Source: Streptomyces sp. NRRL WC-3618 (lineage in GTDB: Bacteria; Actinomycetota; Actinomycetes; Streptomycetales; Streptomycetaceae). From it: DNA of 60,829 nucleotides. The notes under the pieces are model-generated. The model was given only the letters and a program-made list of their open reading frames with translations. It was not told where the DNA came from and did not search any database. The translations under genes were made by a program, and so were the position numbers. Location: positions 1-60,829 of the forward strand of contig NZ_LGDW01000426.1 of assembly GCF_001280005.1 (NCBI RefSeq). Direction: 5' to 3'. This document shows, piece by piece, positions 27,521 to 36,510 of the stretch (the stretch's first letter is position 1; each line of letters begins with the position of its first letter).

Positions 27521-28672
27521 ATGGTCTCTCGCGTACGCGTCTGGCTGAACCGCACGTACGCGGAGAACGTGTTCTTCATGGAACAGCTGCGGAGAAATCC
27601 CAGCGACCGCGCGGTCGAGATCCATGCCACCCACGGGGACGCCGACTCGCCCGTCCTGGCCGCCGCCGACACCGCCGCCATGGAGCCCGAGGGCCTGTCC
27701 CCCGCCGCGTACGTGGAGTACGCGCTCGACCAGTGCGACCGCCGTGAGATCGACGTGTTCGTGCCGCGTCTGCACCAGGACGCGATCGTCGGGCACCGCG
27801 CGGACTTCGAGGCCGTGGGCACCAAGCTGCTCGCGCCGACGCCGGAGGCGGTGGCCGTCTTCCAGGACAAGGCGACCGCGTACCAGGCCGTCGCAGCGGT
27901 CGGTGTTCCGGTGCCGCCGTGGTGGCGGGTGCGCAGCGCCGACGAACTCCTCGTCGCCGTCGAGCAGTTGGAGGCCGACGGCCACAAGGCGTGCTTCAAG
28001 CCGGCGGCGGGCGCGGGCGGGGTGGGCTTCCGGGTGATCACGCGCGCCCCCTTCTCGATGTCGCACCTCAACGGATTCCCCTCCCCCTACGTCCAGTTGG
28101 ACATGGTCCTCGACGTCCTGCGGAACACGGACGAGGACGTCGACTGGCTGGTGATGCCCCGTCTGGAGCAGCCGGAGGTGTCCGTCGACTGCCTCACCGG
28201 CCCCGACTCGCGCATCCGGATGGCGATCGGCCGCACCAAGAACGGCCGGCGCCGCGGCTTCACCCTCGACGAGGCCTGGCTGGAGCCCGCGCGGCTCATC
28301 GCCGAGGGCTTCGGGCTGCACCACCTGAGCAACATCCAGTTCCGGATGTACGAGGACCGGCCGGTGCTGATGGACGTCAACACGCGTCCGGCCGGAGGCC
28401 TGCACCAGCTCTCCCTGTGCGGTGTCAACGCCCCTTGGGCGGCAGTGCAGTTGGCGCTCGGTGAGGACCCGGGCGACCTGGTGCCGCCGTTCCTCGGCCA
28501 GGACTACGCGGTGATCTCCGCGCCGCGCCAGGTGCGCACGGTCTCGGCCCCCGCGGACGAGGTCCCAACGCCCACACTGCCCGTCGTACCGCCGACGGCA
28601 GCCGTAGAGGAACCGGTCACGGAAGCGACGGCGGAGGCATCAGCGGGAGCAACGGCGGCAGCCACCGCGTAA
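27521..28672 (+). CDS. ATP-grasp domain protein (Ter-type)
   Basis: The 383-residue protein begins RVRVWLNRTYAENVFFMEQLR and continues with a preATP-grasp fold, the flexible loop around KPAAGAGGVGFRV, and the metal-binding end (IQFRMYEDRPVLMDVNTRPAGGLHQ) with acidic D/N ligands. It matches ATP-grasp enzymes described from tellurite-resistance (Ter) associated biosynthetic operons, which join a carboxylate to an amine or thiol using ATP. No ter genes are adjacent here. ATG 27521 has AAAGGTGG upstream. The last 40 residues are a low-complexity Ala/Thr/Glu/Pro tail. The substrate is unknown. Confidence 0.78.
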   Translation: MVSRVRVWLNRTYAENVFFMEQLRRNPSDRAVEIHATHGDADSPVLAAADTAAMEPEGLSPAAYVEYALDQCDRREIDVFVPRLHQDAIVGHRADFEAVGTKLLAPTPEAVAVFQDKATAYQAVAAVGVPVPPWWRVRSADELLVAVEQLEADGHKACFKPAAGAGGVGFRVITRAPFSMSHLNGFPSPYVQLDMVLDVLRNTDEDVDWLVMPRLEQPEVSVDCLTGPDSRIRMAIGRTKNGRRRGFTLDEAWLEPARLIAEGFGLHHLSNIQFRMYEDRPVLMDVNTRPAGGLHQLSLCGVNAPWAAVQLALGEDPGDLVPPFLGQDYAVISAPRQVRTVSAPADEVPTPTLPVVPPTAAVEEPVTEATAEASAGATAAATA

Positions 28673-28684
28673 GAGCCCAAACGA

Positions 28685-28732
28685 AGCCCCCTGCCCCGGG
28701 TCGCGTGATCACGCGACCCGGGGCAGGGGGCT
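28685..28732. terminator. Long perfect palindromic bidirectional terminator
   Basis: The 48 bases form a perfect inverted repeat: 24 bases per arm, centred on tgatca, with no mismatches. It sits 13 bases past the ATP-grasp stop and before the convergent alpha-mannosidase end, followed by TTT. It should terminate transcription from both sides. Confidence 0.85.
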
Positions 28733-28743
28733 TTCGGCATGCC

Positions 28744-28806
28744 CCCCGCGCCCCAAAGGGGCGCGGGGAACTGCGCGACCAGCCCCCACCGGACCCGCAG
28801 CCGAAG
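28744..28806. repeat. Streptomyces-type interspersed hairpin repeat
   Basis: A hairpin with 11-bp arms CCCCGCGCCCC / GGGGCGCGGGG and an AAA loop (28744-28768) is followed by gaactgcgcgaccagccccc and a CACCGGACCCGCAGCC tail. From memory this is a repeat family scattered through intergenic regions of many Streptomyces chromosomes. It lies between the terminator and the end of the alpha-mannosidase gene. Confidence 0.6.
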
Positions 28807-28808
28807 AC

Positions 28809-31800
28809 CTACCCGGCGGAGCCGACAGCAAGCCGCAGCGTCTGCACCTCGAACGGCCGCAACGTCACCGGCACCGAGTCACCGTCAGTCGCCGCCTCGG
28901 ACAGCGGCCGCTCCAGCAGGTCGGTGATCTTGGCGCCCGCCAGCGGGAACCCGGTGCACAGCGCACCCTCCGCCCGCCCGCCGCGCGACTCGTAGAGCCG
29001 GACGACGACGTCGCCGGACGCGTCGTCGGCGAGCTTCACCGCCTCGATCGTCACCCCGTCGCCGTCCGCCCACACCACCGGCTCCGGCGCGCCCGCGGCG
29101 TCCGCGACCCGCAGCGGCAGGTTGAGGGAGTAGCCCTCGGCGACCGCGTCCTCGATACTCGCGCCGGGCAGCAGCGAGTAGGTGAAGCGGTGCTTGCCCT
29201 GGTCGGCGCCGGGGTCGGGGATACGCGGGGCGCGCACCAGCGACAGGCGGACCGTGGTCGTCGTACCGCCGTCCTCGCGGACCGTGCGGGACACGTCGTG
29301 GCCGTACGTCGAGTCGTTGAGGACGGCGACGCCGTAGCCGGGCTCGGCGAGGTGCACCCAGCGGTGGCCGGAGACCTCGAAGCGGGCCGACTCCCAGGTG
29401 GTGTTGGTGTGCGTGGGCCGCTGGACGTGGCCGAACTGGATCTCCGCACTGGAGTGCGCCGCACGGATGTCCACCGGGAAGGCCGCCTTGAGGATCTTCT
29501 CGGCCTCGTGCCAGTCGATCTCCGTCTCGAAGTCGATCCGGGGGCTGCCGGCCCGGACGGTGATCGTCTGGACGATCTTCGAGCCCTTGCCGAAGGCGCG
29601 CTCCACGCGGATGGCGCCGAGGAGCGGGTCCTCGTCGGTCACCGTGACGGAGGTCGTCTCCAGCAGGTCGGTGTAGCGGTTCTGGTAGTGCTTGTCGATG
29701 TCCCAGGCGTCCCAGTAGTTCGGGAGGTCGGTGTGCAGACGGAGCAGGTTGCCCTTGTCGGCGAGGACTTCACGGTTCGCCTTCAGGTCGCGGACCGAGG
29801 CCAGCGTGCCGTCCTCGGCGACCTCCACCCGTACGAGCCCGTTGTCGAGGATCCGTGCCGAGGCGATCGTCACCGGCTGCGGGGGCTCCGCGACGGACAG
29901 CTGGGCGCTGCCGCTCGCCGGGACCTCCACGTACATGGGGACGCCCGTCGAGGTGCGGACCACTTCGGACCGGTCGTACGGGCTCGTGTTGAAGGCACGG
30001 GACTCGCCGCCGCCGAGCGCGGCCACCGCCTCGGCGGTGAGCGCCTCCAACTCCTCGGCCACACGCGCGTATTCGGCCTCCGCCTCGCGGTGCACCCAGG
30101 CGATCGACGAGCCCGGCAGGATGTCGTGGAACTGGTGGAGCAGCACCGTCTTCCAGAGACGGTCCAGGTGTTCGTACGGGTATGCGTAGCCCGGCGCGTG
30201 CAGGGCGGCCGTCGTGGCCCACAACTCGGCCTCGCGCAGCCGGTGTTCGCTGCGCCGGTTGCCCTGCTTGGTGCGCGCCTGGGAGGTGTACGTGGCCCGG
30301 TGCAGCTCCAGGTACAGCTCGCCGACCCAGACCGGGGCGTCCGGGTACTCCTCGCGGGCCTTGGCGAAGAACTCGTCGGGGTGCTCGATCTCGACGGTCG
30401 CCGAACCTTCCAAGTCGGCCAGCCTGCGCGCCCGTTCCATGATCTCGCGGGTGGGGCCGCCGCCGCCGTCGCCCCAGCCGAAGGGGGCCAGCGAGCGGTT
30501 CGCGACGCCCTTCTCCTGGTAGTTGCGGGTCGCGCGGGACATCTCCTCGCCGCTGAAGCGGGCGTTGTAGGTGTCGACCGGCGGGAAGTGGGTGAAGATG
30601 CGGGTGCCGTCGATGCCCTCCCACCAGAAGGTGTGGTGGGGGAACTTGTTGGTCTGGTTCCAGGAGATCTTCTGGGTGAGGAACCACTCGTTGCCGGCGA
30701 GCTTGGCGAGCTGCGGGTAGGCCGCCGTGTAGCCGAACGAGTCGGGCAGCCACACGCCCTTGGTCTCGACGCCGAAGTGCTCGATGAAGAACCGCTTGCC
30801 GTGGATGAGCTGGCGGGCCATCGCCTCACCGCCGGGCAGGTTGCCGTCGGCCTCGACCCACATGCCGCCGACCGGCGCCCACTGGCCCTTCTTGACCGAC
30901 TCCTGGATGCGCGCCCACACCTTGGGGTAGTTGTCGCGCACCCACTCGTACTGCTGGGCCTGCGAGCAGGCGAAGATGAAGTCCTCGTACTCGTCGGCGA
31001 GCGAGGTGACGTTGGAGAAGGTGCGGGACGTCTTGCGCTTCGTCTCGCGGATCGGCCACAGCCACGCCGAGTCGATGTGCGCGTGGCCGACGCCCGAGAT
31101 CTTGTGCGCGCTGGCGTTGGCGGGCTTGGCCAGCGTGGGCGCCAGGGCCGCTCGTACCGCCGCCGCCGATCCGGCCACGTCGTCCAGGTCGAGGAGGTCG
31201 AGGGCGCGGTCCAGGGCGTGGGTGATCTCGTGGCGGCGCGGGTCGTGTTCGCCGAGCTCCAGCATCAGTTCGCGCAGTACCTGGACGTCGAGGTCGAGGT
31301 GGAAGACCTCCTCGTCGAGGATGGCGAGGTCGGCGCGCTCGAAGGTGTAGAGCGGCTTGTCACCGGCGGTGAGGATGTCACCCATGGGGGTGATCTTGGA
31401 GAAGTTGGCGGCGAGGATGTCCGGGTTGGAGGCCGCCTCGACGAGGTAGTCGATCTCCTCGCCGCCCGTCGCCGGGTTGGCGATCGGCACGTACTGGTTG
31501 AGCGGGTTGACCGCCTTCAGCGGGGTGCCGTCGGTGAGGTGGACCAGGGCCTCGGCCTGGCTGCCGGGCCAGTCGCCGACGAAGCCGAGGTCGATGACCG
31601 CCTCGACGCGCCGGCCGGCCCACTCGGCGGGCACCCGGCCGCGCATCCGGAACCAGGTGGTGCCCCAGGGCGGGCCCCAGGGGGTGTCCATGGCGAAGGG
31701 CGCGTAGGTCGCGGCCGCCGCCTCCTCGAAGGAGACCGGCTCGCCCGGCGCCTGCCAGGCTTCGACCGCGAGGGGAGCGGTGGCCGCGTAGATCGCCGCC

Positions 31801-31862
31801 TTGATCCGCTGGTCGTGGAGGCGCTGGACGCGCTCCTCGATCCGCCGGCGTTCGTCGTGCAT
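28809..31862 (-). CDS. Alpha-mannosidase, glycoside hydrolase family 38
   Basis: This 1017-residue cytosolic enzyme hydrolyses alpha-mannosides. It has the GH38 catalytic domain with GHAHIDSAWLWPIRETKRK (zinc His and Asp), the nucleophile region PGGMWVEADGNLPGGEA, WLPDSFGYTAAYPQ and a later HxFHD motif (LLHQFHDILPGSS). The central three-helix and C-terminal beta domains of the family follow. No signal peptide is present. ATG 31862 has GGAG 8 bases upstream. It follows the DeoR-GH4 pair on the same strand but is separated from it by a 90-base region with tandem repeats and a LacI-type operator, so it may have its own promoter. Confidence 0.95.
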   Translation of the reverse strand: MHDERRRIEERVQRLHDQRIKAAIYAATAPLAVEAWQAPGEPVSFEEAAAATYAPFAMDTPWGPPWGTTWFRMRGRVPAEWAGRRVEAVIDLGFVGDWPGSQAEALVHLTDGTPLKAVNPLNQYVPIANPATGGEEIDYLVEAASNPDILAANFSKITPMGDILTAGDKPLYTFERADLAILDEEVFHLDLDVQVLRELMLELGEHDPRRHEITHALDRALDLLDLDDVAGSAAAVRAALAPTLAKPANASAHKISGVGHAHIDSAWLWPIRETKRKTSRTFSNVTSLADEYEDFIFACSQAQQYEWVRDNYPKVWARIQESVKKGQWAPVGGMWVEADGNLPGGEAMARQLIHGKRFFIEHFGVETKGVWLPDSFGYTAAYPQLAKLAGNEWFLTQKISWNQTNKFPHHTFWWEGIDGTRIFTHFPPVDTYNARFSGEEMSRATRNYQEKGVANRSLAPFGWGDGGGGPTREIMERARRLADLEGSATVEIEHPDEFFAKAREEYPDAPVWVGELYLELHRATYTSQARTKQGNRRSEHRLREAELWATTAALHAPGYAYPYEHLDRLWKTVLLHQFHDILPGSSIAWVHREAEAEYARVAEELEALTAEAVAALGGGESRAFNTSPYDRSEVVRTSTGVPMYVEVPASGSAQLSVAEPPQPVTIASARILDNGLVRVEVAEDGTLASVRDLKANREVLADKGNLLRLHTDLPNYWDAWDIDKHYQNRYTDLLETTSVTVTDEDPLLGAIRVERAFGKGSKIVQTITVRAGSPRIDFETEIDWHEAEKILKAAFPVDIRAAHSSAEIQFGHVQRPTHTNTTWESARFEVSGHRWVHLAEPGYGVAVLNDSTYGHDVSRTVREDGGTTTTVRLSLVRAPRIPDPGADQGKHRFTYSLLPGASIEDAVAEGYSLNLPLRVADAAGAPEPVVWADGDGVTIEAVKLADDASGDVVVRLYESRGGRAEGALCTGFPLAGAKITDLLERPLSEAATDGDSVPVTLRPFEVQTLRLAVGSAG

Positions 31863-31871
31863 GAGAAGTCT

Positions 31872-31944
31872 CCAGACCAGATGTGAGCAGCAGATTCAAG
31901 CAGACCAGATATAAGCAGACCGGATACGAGCGGACCGGCAGCGG
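31872..31944. repeat. Imperfect 15-bp tandem repeats upstream of alpha-mannosidase
   Basis: Units resembling GCAGACCAGATATAA recur: 31872-31886, a shorter divergent copy at 31887-31899, then 31900-31914, 31915-31929 and 31930-31944. The best pair, gcagaccagatataa and gcagaccggatacga, are adjacent. The repeats fill the leader region of the alpha-mannosidase gene. Confidence 0.6.
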
Positions 31945-31957
31945 GAAAGCGCTTACT
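31944..31957. promoter_or_regulatory. LacI-family (cre-like) operator candidate for alpha-mannosidase
   Basis: GGAAAGCGCTTACT fits the general LacI-family/cre pattern TGWAARCGYTWNCW at 13 of 14 positions and is centred on AGCGCT. It lies about 80 bases upstream of the alpha-mannosidase start and overlaps the stop codon of the GH4 gene. No LacI gene is in the window, so the regulator would be encoded elsewhere. Confidence 0.5.
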
Positions 31958-33290
31958 TAAGGTACGCCAGACCGGGGTGGACCGCGGTGTATCCGTCGAC
32001 CAGCCTGCGGGCCACGTTCACGGAGTCGACGAGCGGGTGCAGCGCGAACGCCTTGACCGCCGTCGCGCGGGAGCCGGACTCGGCGGCGGCGAGCACCTCG
32101 CGTTCGACCGCCTTGACCGAGCAGACCAGCCCGGAGGCGTGGTCGGGCAGCGGGTCGACGGTGACGGGGTGGGCGCCGTTGGCGTCGACCAGGCAGGGCA
32201 CCTCGATGACGGCCTCGGCATCGAGCACCGAGAGCGTCCTGCGGTTGCGCACGTTGAGGATCAGGGTGGTGCGCTCGTCGCGCGCGATGGCCCGCATCAG
32301 GGCGAGGGCGACCTTCTCGTACCCCCCGGACAGGTCGTCGGCGTCGCGTTCACCGGCGCCCGCCGTCTCCCGGGCCTCGGCCATGTAGGTCGCCTCGCGC
32401 TCGGCGCGGGTGCGGTCCCAGGCGGTGAGGGCGGCGGCGTCCGGCCGCTTCATCTCGTCGTAGAAGCCGGCCTGCTGGTCGCGCAGGAAGGCGCCGCGGG
32501 TCTTCTCGGCCTGGCTGTAGGCGCGTACGGCCTCGCGGTTGAAGTAGTAGTAGTGCAGATACTCGTTCGGGATGGCGCCCAGCGACTGGAGCCAGTCGGT
32601 GCCGAAGAGCTTGCCCTCCTCGAACGAGCCGAGGAGGTCGGGGTCGGCGAGCAGGCGCGGGAGTTCGTCGCGGCCGTTGATCCGCAGCCCGCGCACCCAG
32701 CCGAGGTGGTTGAGGCCGACGTAGTCGATCCACGCCTCGCCGGGGTTCGCGCCGAGCACCCGGGCGATACGGCGGCCCAGGCCCACCGGGGAGTCGCAGA
32801 TGCCGATGACCCGGTCGCCGAGGTGGCGGGACATGGCCTCGGTGACCAGACCGGCCGGGTTGGTGAAGTTGATGACCCAGGCGTCGGGGGCGACCCGCGC
32901 GACGCGCCGCGCGATGTTCTCGGCCACCGGGACCGTGCGCAGCCCGTAGGCGATGCCGCCCGCGCCGACCGTCTCCTGGCCGAGGACACCCTCGGCCAGC
33001 GCCACCCGCTCGTCGTTCGCCCTGCCCTCCAGGCCGCCGACGCGGATCGCGGAGAACACGAAGTCGGCGCCGGTGAGCGCCTCGTCGAGGTCGGTCGTGG
33101 CGCTCACCTCGGGGGCGTCGCTCACCCCCGTCGCCTGCTCGGCCAGGACCCGGGTGACCGCGGAGAGGCGGTCCGCGTCCAGGTCGTGCAGGACGACACG
33201 AGTCACCCGGCCCTCGGCGTGGTCGCCCAGGAGCGCCCCGTACACGAGCGGTACACGGAATCCGCCGCCGCCCAGAATCGTCAGCTTCAA
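31953..33290 (-). CDS. Glycoside hydrolase family 4 enzyme (6-phospho-beta-glucosidase-like)
   Basis: The 445-residue protein belongs to GH4, the NAD- and Mn-dependent glycosidases. It has the N-terminal Rossmann start KLTILGGGGFRVP, FTNPAGLVTEA, the metal Cys in GICDSPVGLGRR, GLNHLGW with the metal His, and the conserved YYYFNREAV. It starts with TTG at 33290, overlapping the DeoR stop (TTGA), so the two are co-translated. GH4 members usually act on 6-phospho-sugars made by a PTS, but no PTS gene is here; an ABC transporter and a PfkB kinase are. A phosphorylated substrate is therefore uncertain. Confidence 0.9.
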   Translation of the reverse strand: MKLTILGGGGFRVPLVYGALLGDHAEGRVTRVVLHDLDADRLSAVTRVLAEQATGVSDAPEVSATTDLDEALTGADFVFSAIRVGGLEGRANDERVALAEGVLGQETVGAGGIAYGLRTVPVAENIARRVARVAPDAWVINFTNPAGLVTEAMSRHLGDRVIGICDSPVGLGRRIARVLGANPGEAWIDYVGLNHLGWVRGLRINGRDELPRLLADPDLLGSFEEGKLFGTDWLQSLGAIPNEYLHYYYFNREAVRAYSQAEKTRGAFLRDQQAGFYDEMKRPDAAALTAWDRTRAEREATYMAEARETAGAGERDADDLSGGYEKVALALMRAIARDERTTLILNVRNRRTLSVLDAEAVIEVPCLVDANGAHPVTVDPLPDHASGLVCSVKAVEREVLAAAESGSRATAVKAFALHPLVDSVNVARRLVDGYTAVHPGLAYLK

Positions 33291-34072
33291 GATTGCACCT
33301 TTCCTGCCGTGATGACCTGCACCCCGGCCTCCTGCAGAGAGGACTGCGTCGCCGGGTCCACCGGCGCGTTCGTCACCACCATGTCCAGGTCTCCCGGCCC
33401 GCAGACCTTCGCCATGCCCGTGCCGGGGAACTTCGCGCGGTCCGCGAGCAGGGCGACCCGGTCGGCGGACTTGATCATCGCGCGCTTGACCGGTACCTCG
33501 ACGACCGTGGTGTCCATCACCTGGCCGCCGGGCCGGACGCCGCTGGTGCCGAGGAAGAGCCAGTCGGCGTGCAGCTGGCGCAGGTTGTCCTCGGTGAGGA
33601 AGCCGACCAGGGAACGGTACTCGCGCCTGACCATGCCGCCGAGGAGCACCAGTTCGATGCCCTCGTCGTCCACGAGTTCCTCGAAGACCACCAGGTTGCT
33701 GGTGATCACCGTGAGCCGGCGGCCGTGCAGCTGCCGGGCCAGCCGGTAGGCGGTGGTGCCGATGTCGAGCAGCACGGACTGTCCGTCCTCGACGAGTGAG
33801 GCGGCCTTGACGGCTATCGCGTCCTTCTCGGCGACGCGCACCTCGGCGACCTCGGCGAAGGGCTGGTCGCCCTCCTCGACCACGGCGCCGCCGTGCACCC
33901 GGGTGAGCAGGCCCTCTTCCTCGAGTCGCAGCAGGTCACGCCGGATTGTGGCGGGGCTCACGCCCAGTTGCTCGGAGAGATCGGTCACGGCCGCGGGGCC
34001 ACCCGAGCGCAGGGCCCGCAGGATGAGTTGATGTCGTCGTTCTGCCAGCACGCGCTGAACAGTACTCGTCAT
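33287..34072 (-). CDS. DeoR-family transcriptional regulator
   Basis: The protein of about 261 residues has an N-terminal DeoR winged helix (AVTDLSEQLGVSPATIRRDLLRLEEEGLLTRVHGGAV) and a C-terminal sugar-phosphate sensor domain (VLLDIGTTAYRLARQL, LLGGMVRREYRSLVG, ADRVALLADRAKF). DeoR repressors usually respond to a phosphorylated sugar. It is the first gene of the minus-strand GH4 operon and is divergent from the PfkB-ABC-GH2 operon, so it likely controls both from the 106-base gap between them. ATG 34072 is used; a TTG two codons earlier is possible. Confidence 0.92.
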   Translation of the reverse strand: MTSTVQRVLAERRHQLILRALRSGGPAAVTDLSEQLGVSPATIRRDLLRLEEEGLLTRVHGGAVVEEGDQPFAEVAEVRVAEKDAIAVKAASLVEDGQSVLLDIGTTAYRLARQLHGRRLTVITSNLVVFEELVDDEGIELVLLGGMVRREYRSLVGFLTEDNLRQLHADWLFLGTSGVRPGGQVMDTTVVEVPVKRAMIKSADRVALLADRAKFPGTGMAKVCGPGDLDMVVTNAPVDPATQSSLQEAGVQVITAGKVQS

Positions 34073-34178
34073 CTTCAATCATTTCCATGCTTGCTTCTGC
34101 TCGACTCTTGCCAAATCTTCCGAAGGCGCGCACGATTCCGGTCATCAAATTGGCGGGTTTTGACGAGAGGATGCACGC

Positions 34179-35183
34179 GTGGACGACGATCGGCCCGATG
34201 TGCTGCTGACCGGGCTGCTCTTCTTCGACCTCGTCCTCACCGGCCTGGGCAAGCCCCCGACGCCCGGCGAGGAAATCTGGACATCGGGGATGGGCACCAG
34301 CCCCGGCGGGATCGCGAACCTCGCCGTGGCCGCCGCCCGGTACGGACTGCGGACCTCGCTGGCCACGGTCTTCGGCGACGACGCGTACGGCGCCCACTGC
34401 CGAAGCGTCCTCGCGGGCCAGGAGGGCGTCGACCTCTCGCTCTCGCGCACCGCGGACGACTGGCACACCCCCGTCACCGTCTCGCTCGCCTACGCCGGCG
34501 ACCGCGCCCTGATCACCCACGGGCAGCCGCCCCCGTACTCCCAGGACACCCTGCTGGGCGACCCGCCCGAGGCGCGCACCGCCCTGGTGCACATCGAGGC
34601 CGAGCCCCACCGTTGGCTGGCCAAGGCGGCGGCGAACGGCACGCAGATCTACGCGGACGTCGGCTGGGACCCCACCCAGGTGTGGTCCTCCGACCTGCTC
34701 GACCAGCTCACCCTGTGCCACGCCTTCCTCCCCAACGAGACCGAGGCGATGGCGTACACGCGCACGGACACCGCCATCGCCGCGCTGGGCACCCTCAGCG
34801 AGCTGGTCCCGGTGGCCGTCGTCACCCGTGGCGGGGCCGGCGCGGTCGCCGTGGACCAGACGACGGGCGAGTACGCCGACGTCCCGGCGCTGCCCGTGGA
34901 CGTCGTGGACTCGACGGGCGCCGGTGACGTGTTCGGCGCCAGCTTCGTCGCCGCCTCGCTCGGCGGCTGGCCGCTGGAGGAGCGGCTGCGGTTCGCCGTA
35001 CTGGCCGCCTCCCTGTCCGTACGGGAGCACGGCGGGGCGCTGGCCGCACCGGGCTGGTACCACGTCCACCGCTGGTGGCACACGCTCGACGACCCCGAAC
35101 TGCGGCGCGCCTACGGCTTCCTGGCCGACCGGCTGCCGGCCGATCCGGGACCGCCGGTGCGGTTCGCGCCCGTCACACCCTGA
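34179..35183 (+). CDS. PfkB-family carbohydrate kinase
   Basis: The 334-residue protein is a ribokinase/PfkB-fold sugar kinase. It has the N-terminal substrate motif GTSPGGIANLAVAAARYG and the C-terminal signature DSTGAGDVFGASFVA with the catalytic Asp and anion hole. GTG 34179 has GAGAGGA at a good distance. It leads the plus-strand operon with a sugar ABC transporter and a beta-galactosidase, so it probably phosphorylates the imported sugar or its hydrolysis product. The phosphosugar could be the DeoR effector. Confidence 0.9.
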   Translation: MDDDRPDVLLTGLLFFDLVLTGLGKPPTPGEEIWTSGMGTSPGGIANLAVAAARYGLRTSLATVFGDDAYGAHCRSVLAGQEGVDLSLSRTADDWHTPVTVSLAYAGDRALITHGQPPPYSQDTLLGDPPEARTALVHIEAEPHRWLAKAAANGTQIYADVGWDPTQVWSSDLLDQLTLCHAFLPNETEAMAYTRTDTAIAALGTLSELVPVAVVTRGGAGAVAVDQTTGEYADVPALPVDVVDSTGAGDVFGASFVAASLGGWPLEERLRFAVLAASLSVREHGGALAAPGWYHVHRWWHTLDDPELRRAYGFLADRLPADPGPPVRFAPVTP

Positions 35184-35223
35184 GACCCGCATCCCCACAC
35201 AGATCCGAAAGGCGGTGGGAGCT

Positions 35224-36510
35224 GTGCGGCTCTCACGAAGAGGCCTGCTGCGCGCGGGCCTGGCCGGCACGGCCGCCACGGCGCTCGGCGGCCTGGCGAC
35301 CGGCTGCGCCGTTCCGACCGGCTCCACCGGGCGCGACATGGTCCTCTGGTACTGGAGCGGCGGTCTGAGCGACACCGTCGTCAAGAACGCCAAGGCCCGC
35401 TTCGACAGCTCGGTCGACCTGCGGGCCATCCAGATCGGCGGCCAGTACCGCTCCAAGCTGATCACCACCATCACCGGCCAGGCCCACATACCCGACATCG
35501 CGGGGCTCAAGGGCGAGGACATGGCCGCCTACCTGCCGAACGCGGACCAGTTCGTCGATCTGCGGACGCTGGGCGCGGAGCGGTACAAGAGCCGGTACCT
35601 GCCCTGGAAATGGGATCAGGGCGTCGCCGACGACGGCACGATGGTCGGCTTCCCGATCGACTGCGGGCCGGTCGCGCACTTCTACCAGTACGACGTGTTC
35701 CGCGAGGCGGGGCTGCCGTACGAGCCCGACGATGTGTCGAAGGAGTTGAACACCTGGGAGAACTACTTCGCCGCGGGTGAGCGGCTCAAGAAGCGGATCC
35801 CGGGGACCATGCTCCTCACCGACGTCAACTCCGTGTTCGAGAACGTCGTACAGCAGGGCTCCAAGCGGTACGTCGACAAGGACCGTCACTTCATCGGCGA
35901 CCAGGAGCATGTGCGCCGGGCCTGGGCGCTCGCCGTGGAAGCGAAGCGGCGCGGGATCGTCTCGGACCTGGTCAGCGGCACCCCGGACCAGTTGTCGGCC
36001 ATCGGGGAAGGCAAGCTGCCGAGCCAACTGAACGCCTCCTGGGCCAGCTTCGACATCAAGAACGGCGTGCCCAAGACCAAGGGCAGATGGCGGGTGGCGC
36101 AGATGCCCGTGCGGCCCGCCAACAACGGCGGCTCGTTCCTGTCGGTCACCAAGGCCTGCCGGGAGCCCGAGCGGGCGTTCAGGATCATCACCTGGATCCT
36201 CGACGCGGCCAACCAGGCCCAGGGTTACGTCGACGCGGGTCTCTTCCCGTCCACGCCCGCCTCCTACGGTCTGAAACAGATGCGGGAGCCCGACCCCTTC
36301 TTCGGCGGTCAGGTCACCACCGACGTCTTCGGACCCGCCGCGCAGAAGATCGTGGTCGCCTACAACAGCCCGTACGACATCGCGCTCGGGACCCCCATCA
36401 AGGACGAGATCAAGAACGTCGGCGTCCTCGGCAAGGACCCGGAGAAGGCCTGGAGTGACGCCATGGGCAAGTGCCGCCGGATCGCGAAGCACCTGGGGGT
36501 GAGCTACTGA
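35224..36510 (+). CDS. Sugar ABC transporter substrate-binding lipoprotein (Tat-type signal)
   Basis: The protein of about 428 residues is the extracellular binding protein of a CUT1 sugar transporter. Its N-terminus has a twin-arginine motif (LSRRGLLRAG), a hydrophobic stretch and a lipobox LATGC, so it is exported folded and lipid-anchored. The mature part shows family features: WYWSGG, GLKGEDMAAYLPN, and the C-terminal AWSDAMGKCRR. GTG 35224 is the likely start, with GTG 35215 an alternative. Its stop overlaps the permease ATG (TGATG). No ATPase gene is nearby, so a shared MsiK-type ATPase probably powers the system. Confidence 0.92.
   Translation: MRLSRRGLLRAGLAGTAATALGGLATGCAVPTGSTGRDMVLWYWSGGLSDTVVKNAKARFDSSVDLRAIQIGGQYRSKLITTITGQAHIPDIAGLKGEDMAAYLPNADQFVDLRTLGAERYKSRYLPWKWDQGVADDGTMVGFPIDCGPVAHFYQYDVFREAGLPYEPDDVSKELNTWENYFAAGERLKKRIPGTMLLTDVNSVFENVVQQGSKRYVDKDRHFIGDQEHVRRAWALAVEAKRRGIVSDLVSGTPDQLSAIGEGKLPSQLNASWASFDIKNGVPKTKGRWRVAQMPVRPANNGGSFLSVTKACREPERAFRIITWILDAANQAQGYVDAGLFPSTPASYGLKQMREPDPFFGGQVTTDVFGPAAQKIVVAYNSPYDIALGTPIKDEIKNVGVLGKDPEKAWSDAMGKCRRIAKHLGVSY

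Noticed and set aside
28809..31886. Very long open frame on the plus strand opposite alpha-mannosidase
   Set aside because: It is the high-GC antisense shadow of a clear GH38 gene; its product is low-complexity and has no ribosome site.
31872..31944. Tandem repeats as a CRISPR array
   Set aside because: Units are adjacent, only 15 bases, with no spacers and no cas genes nearby.
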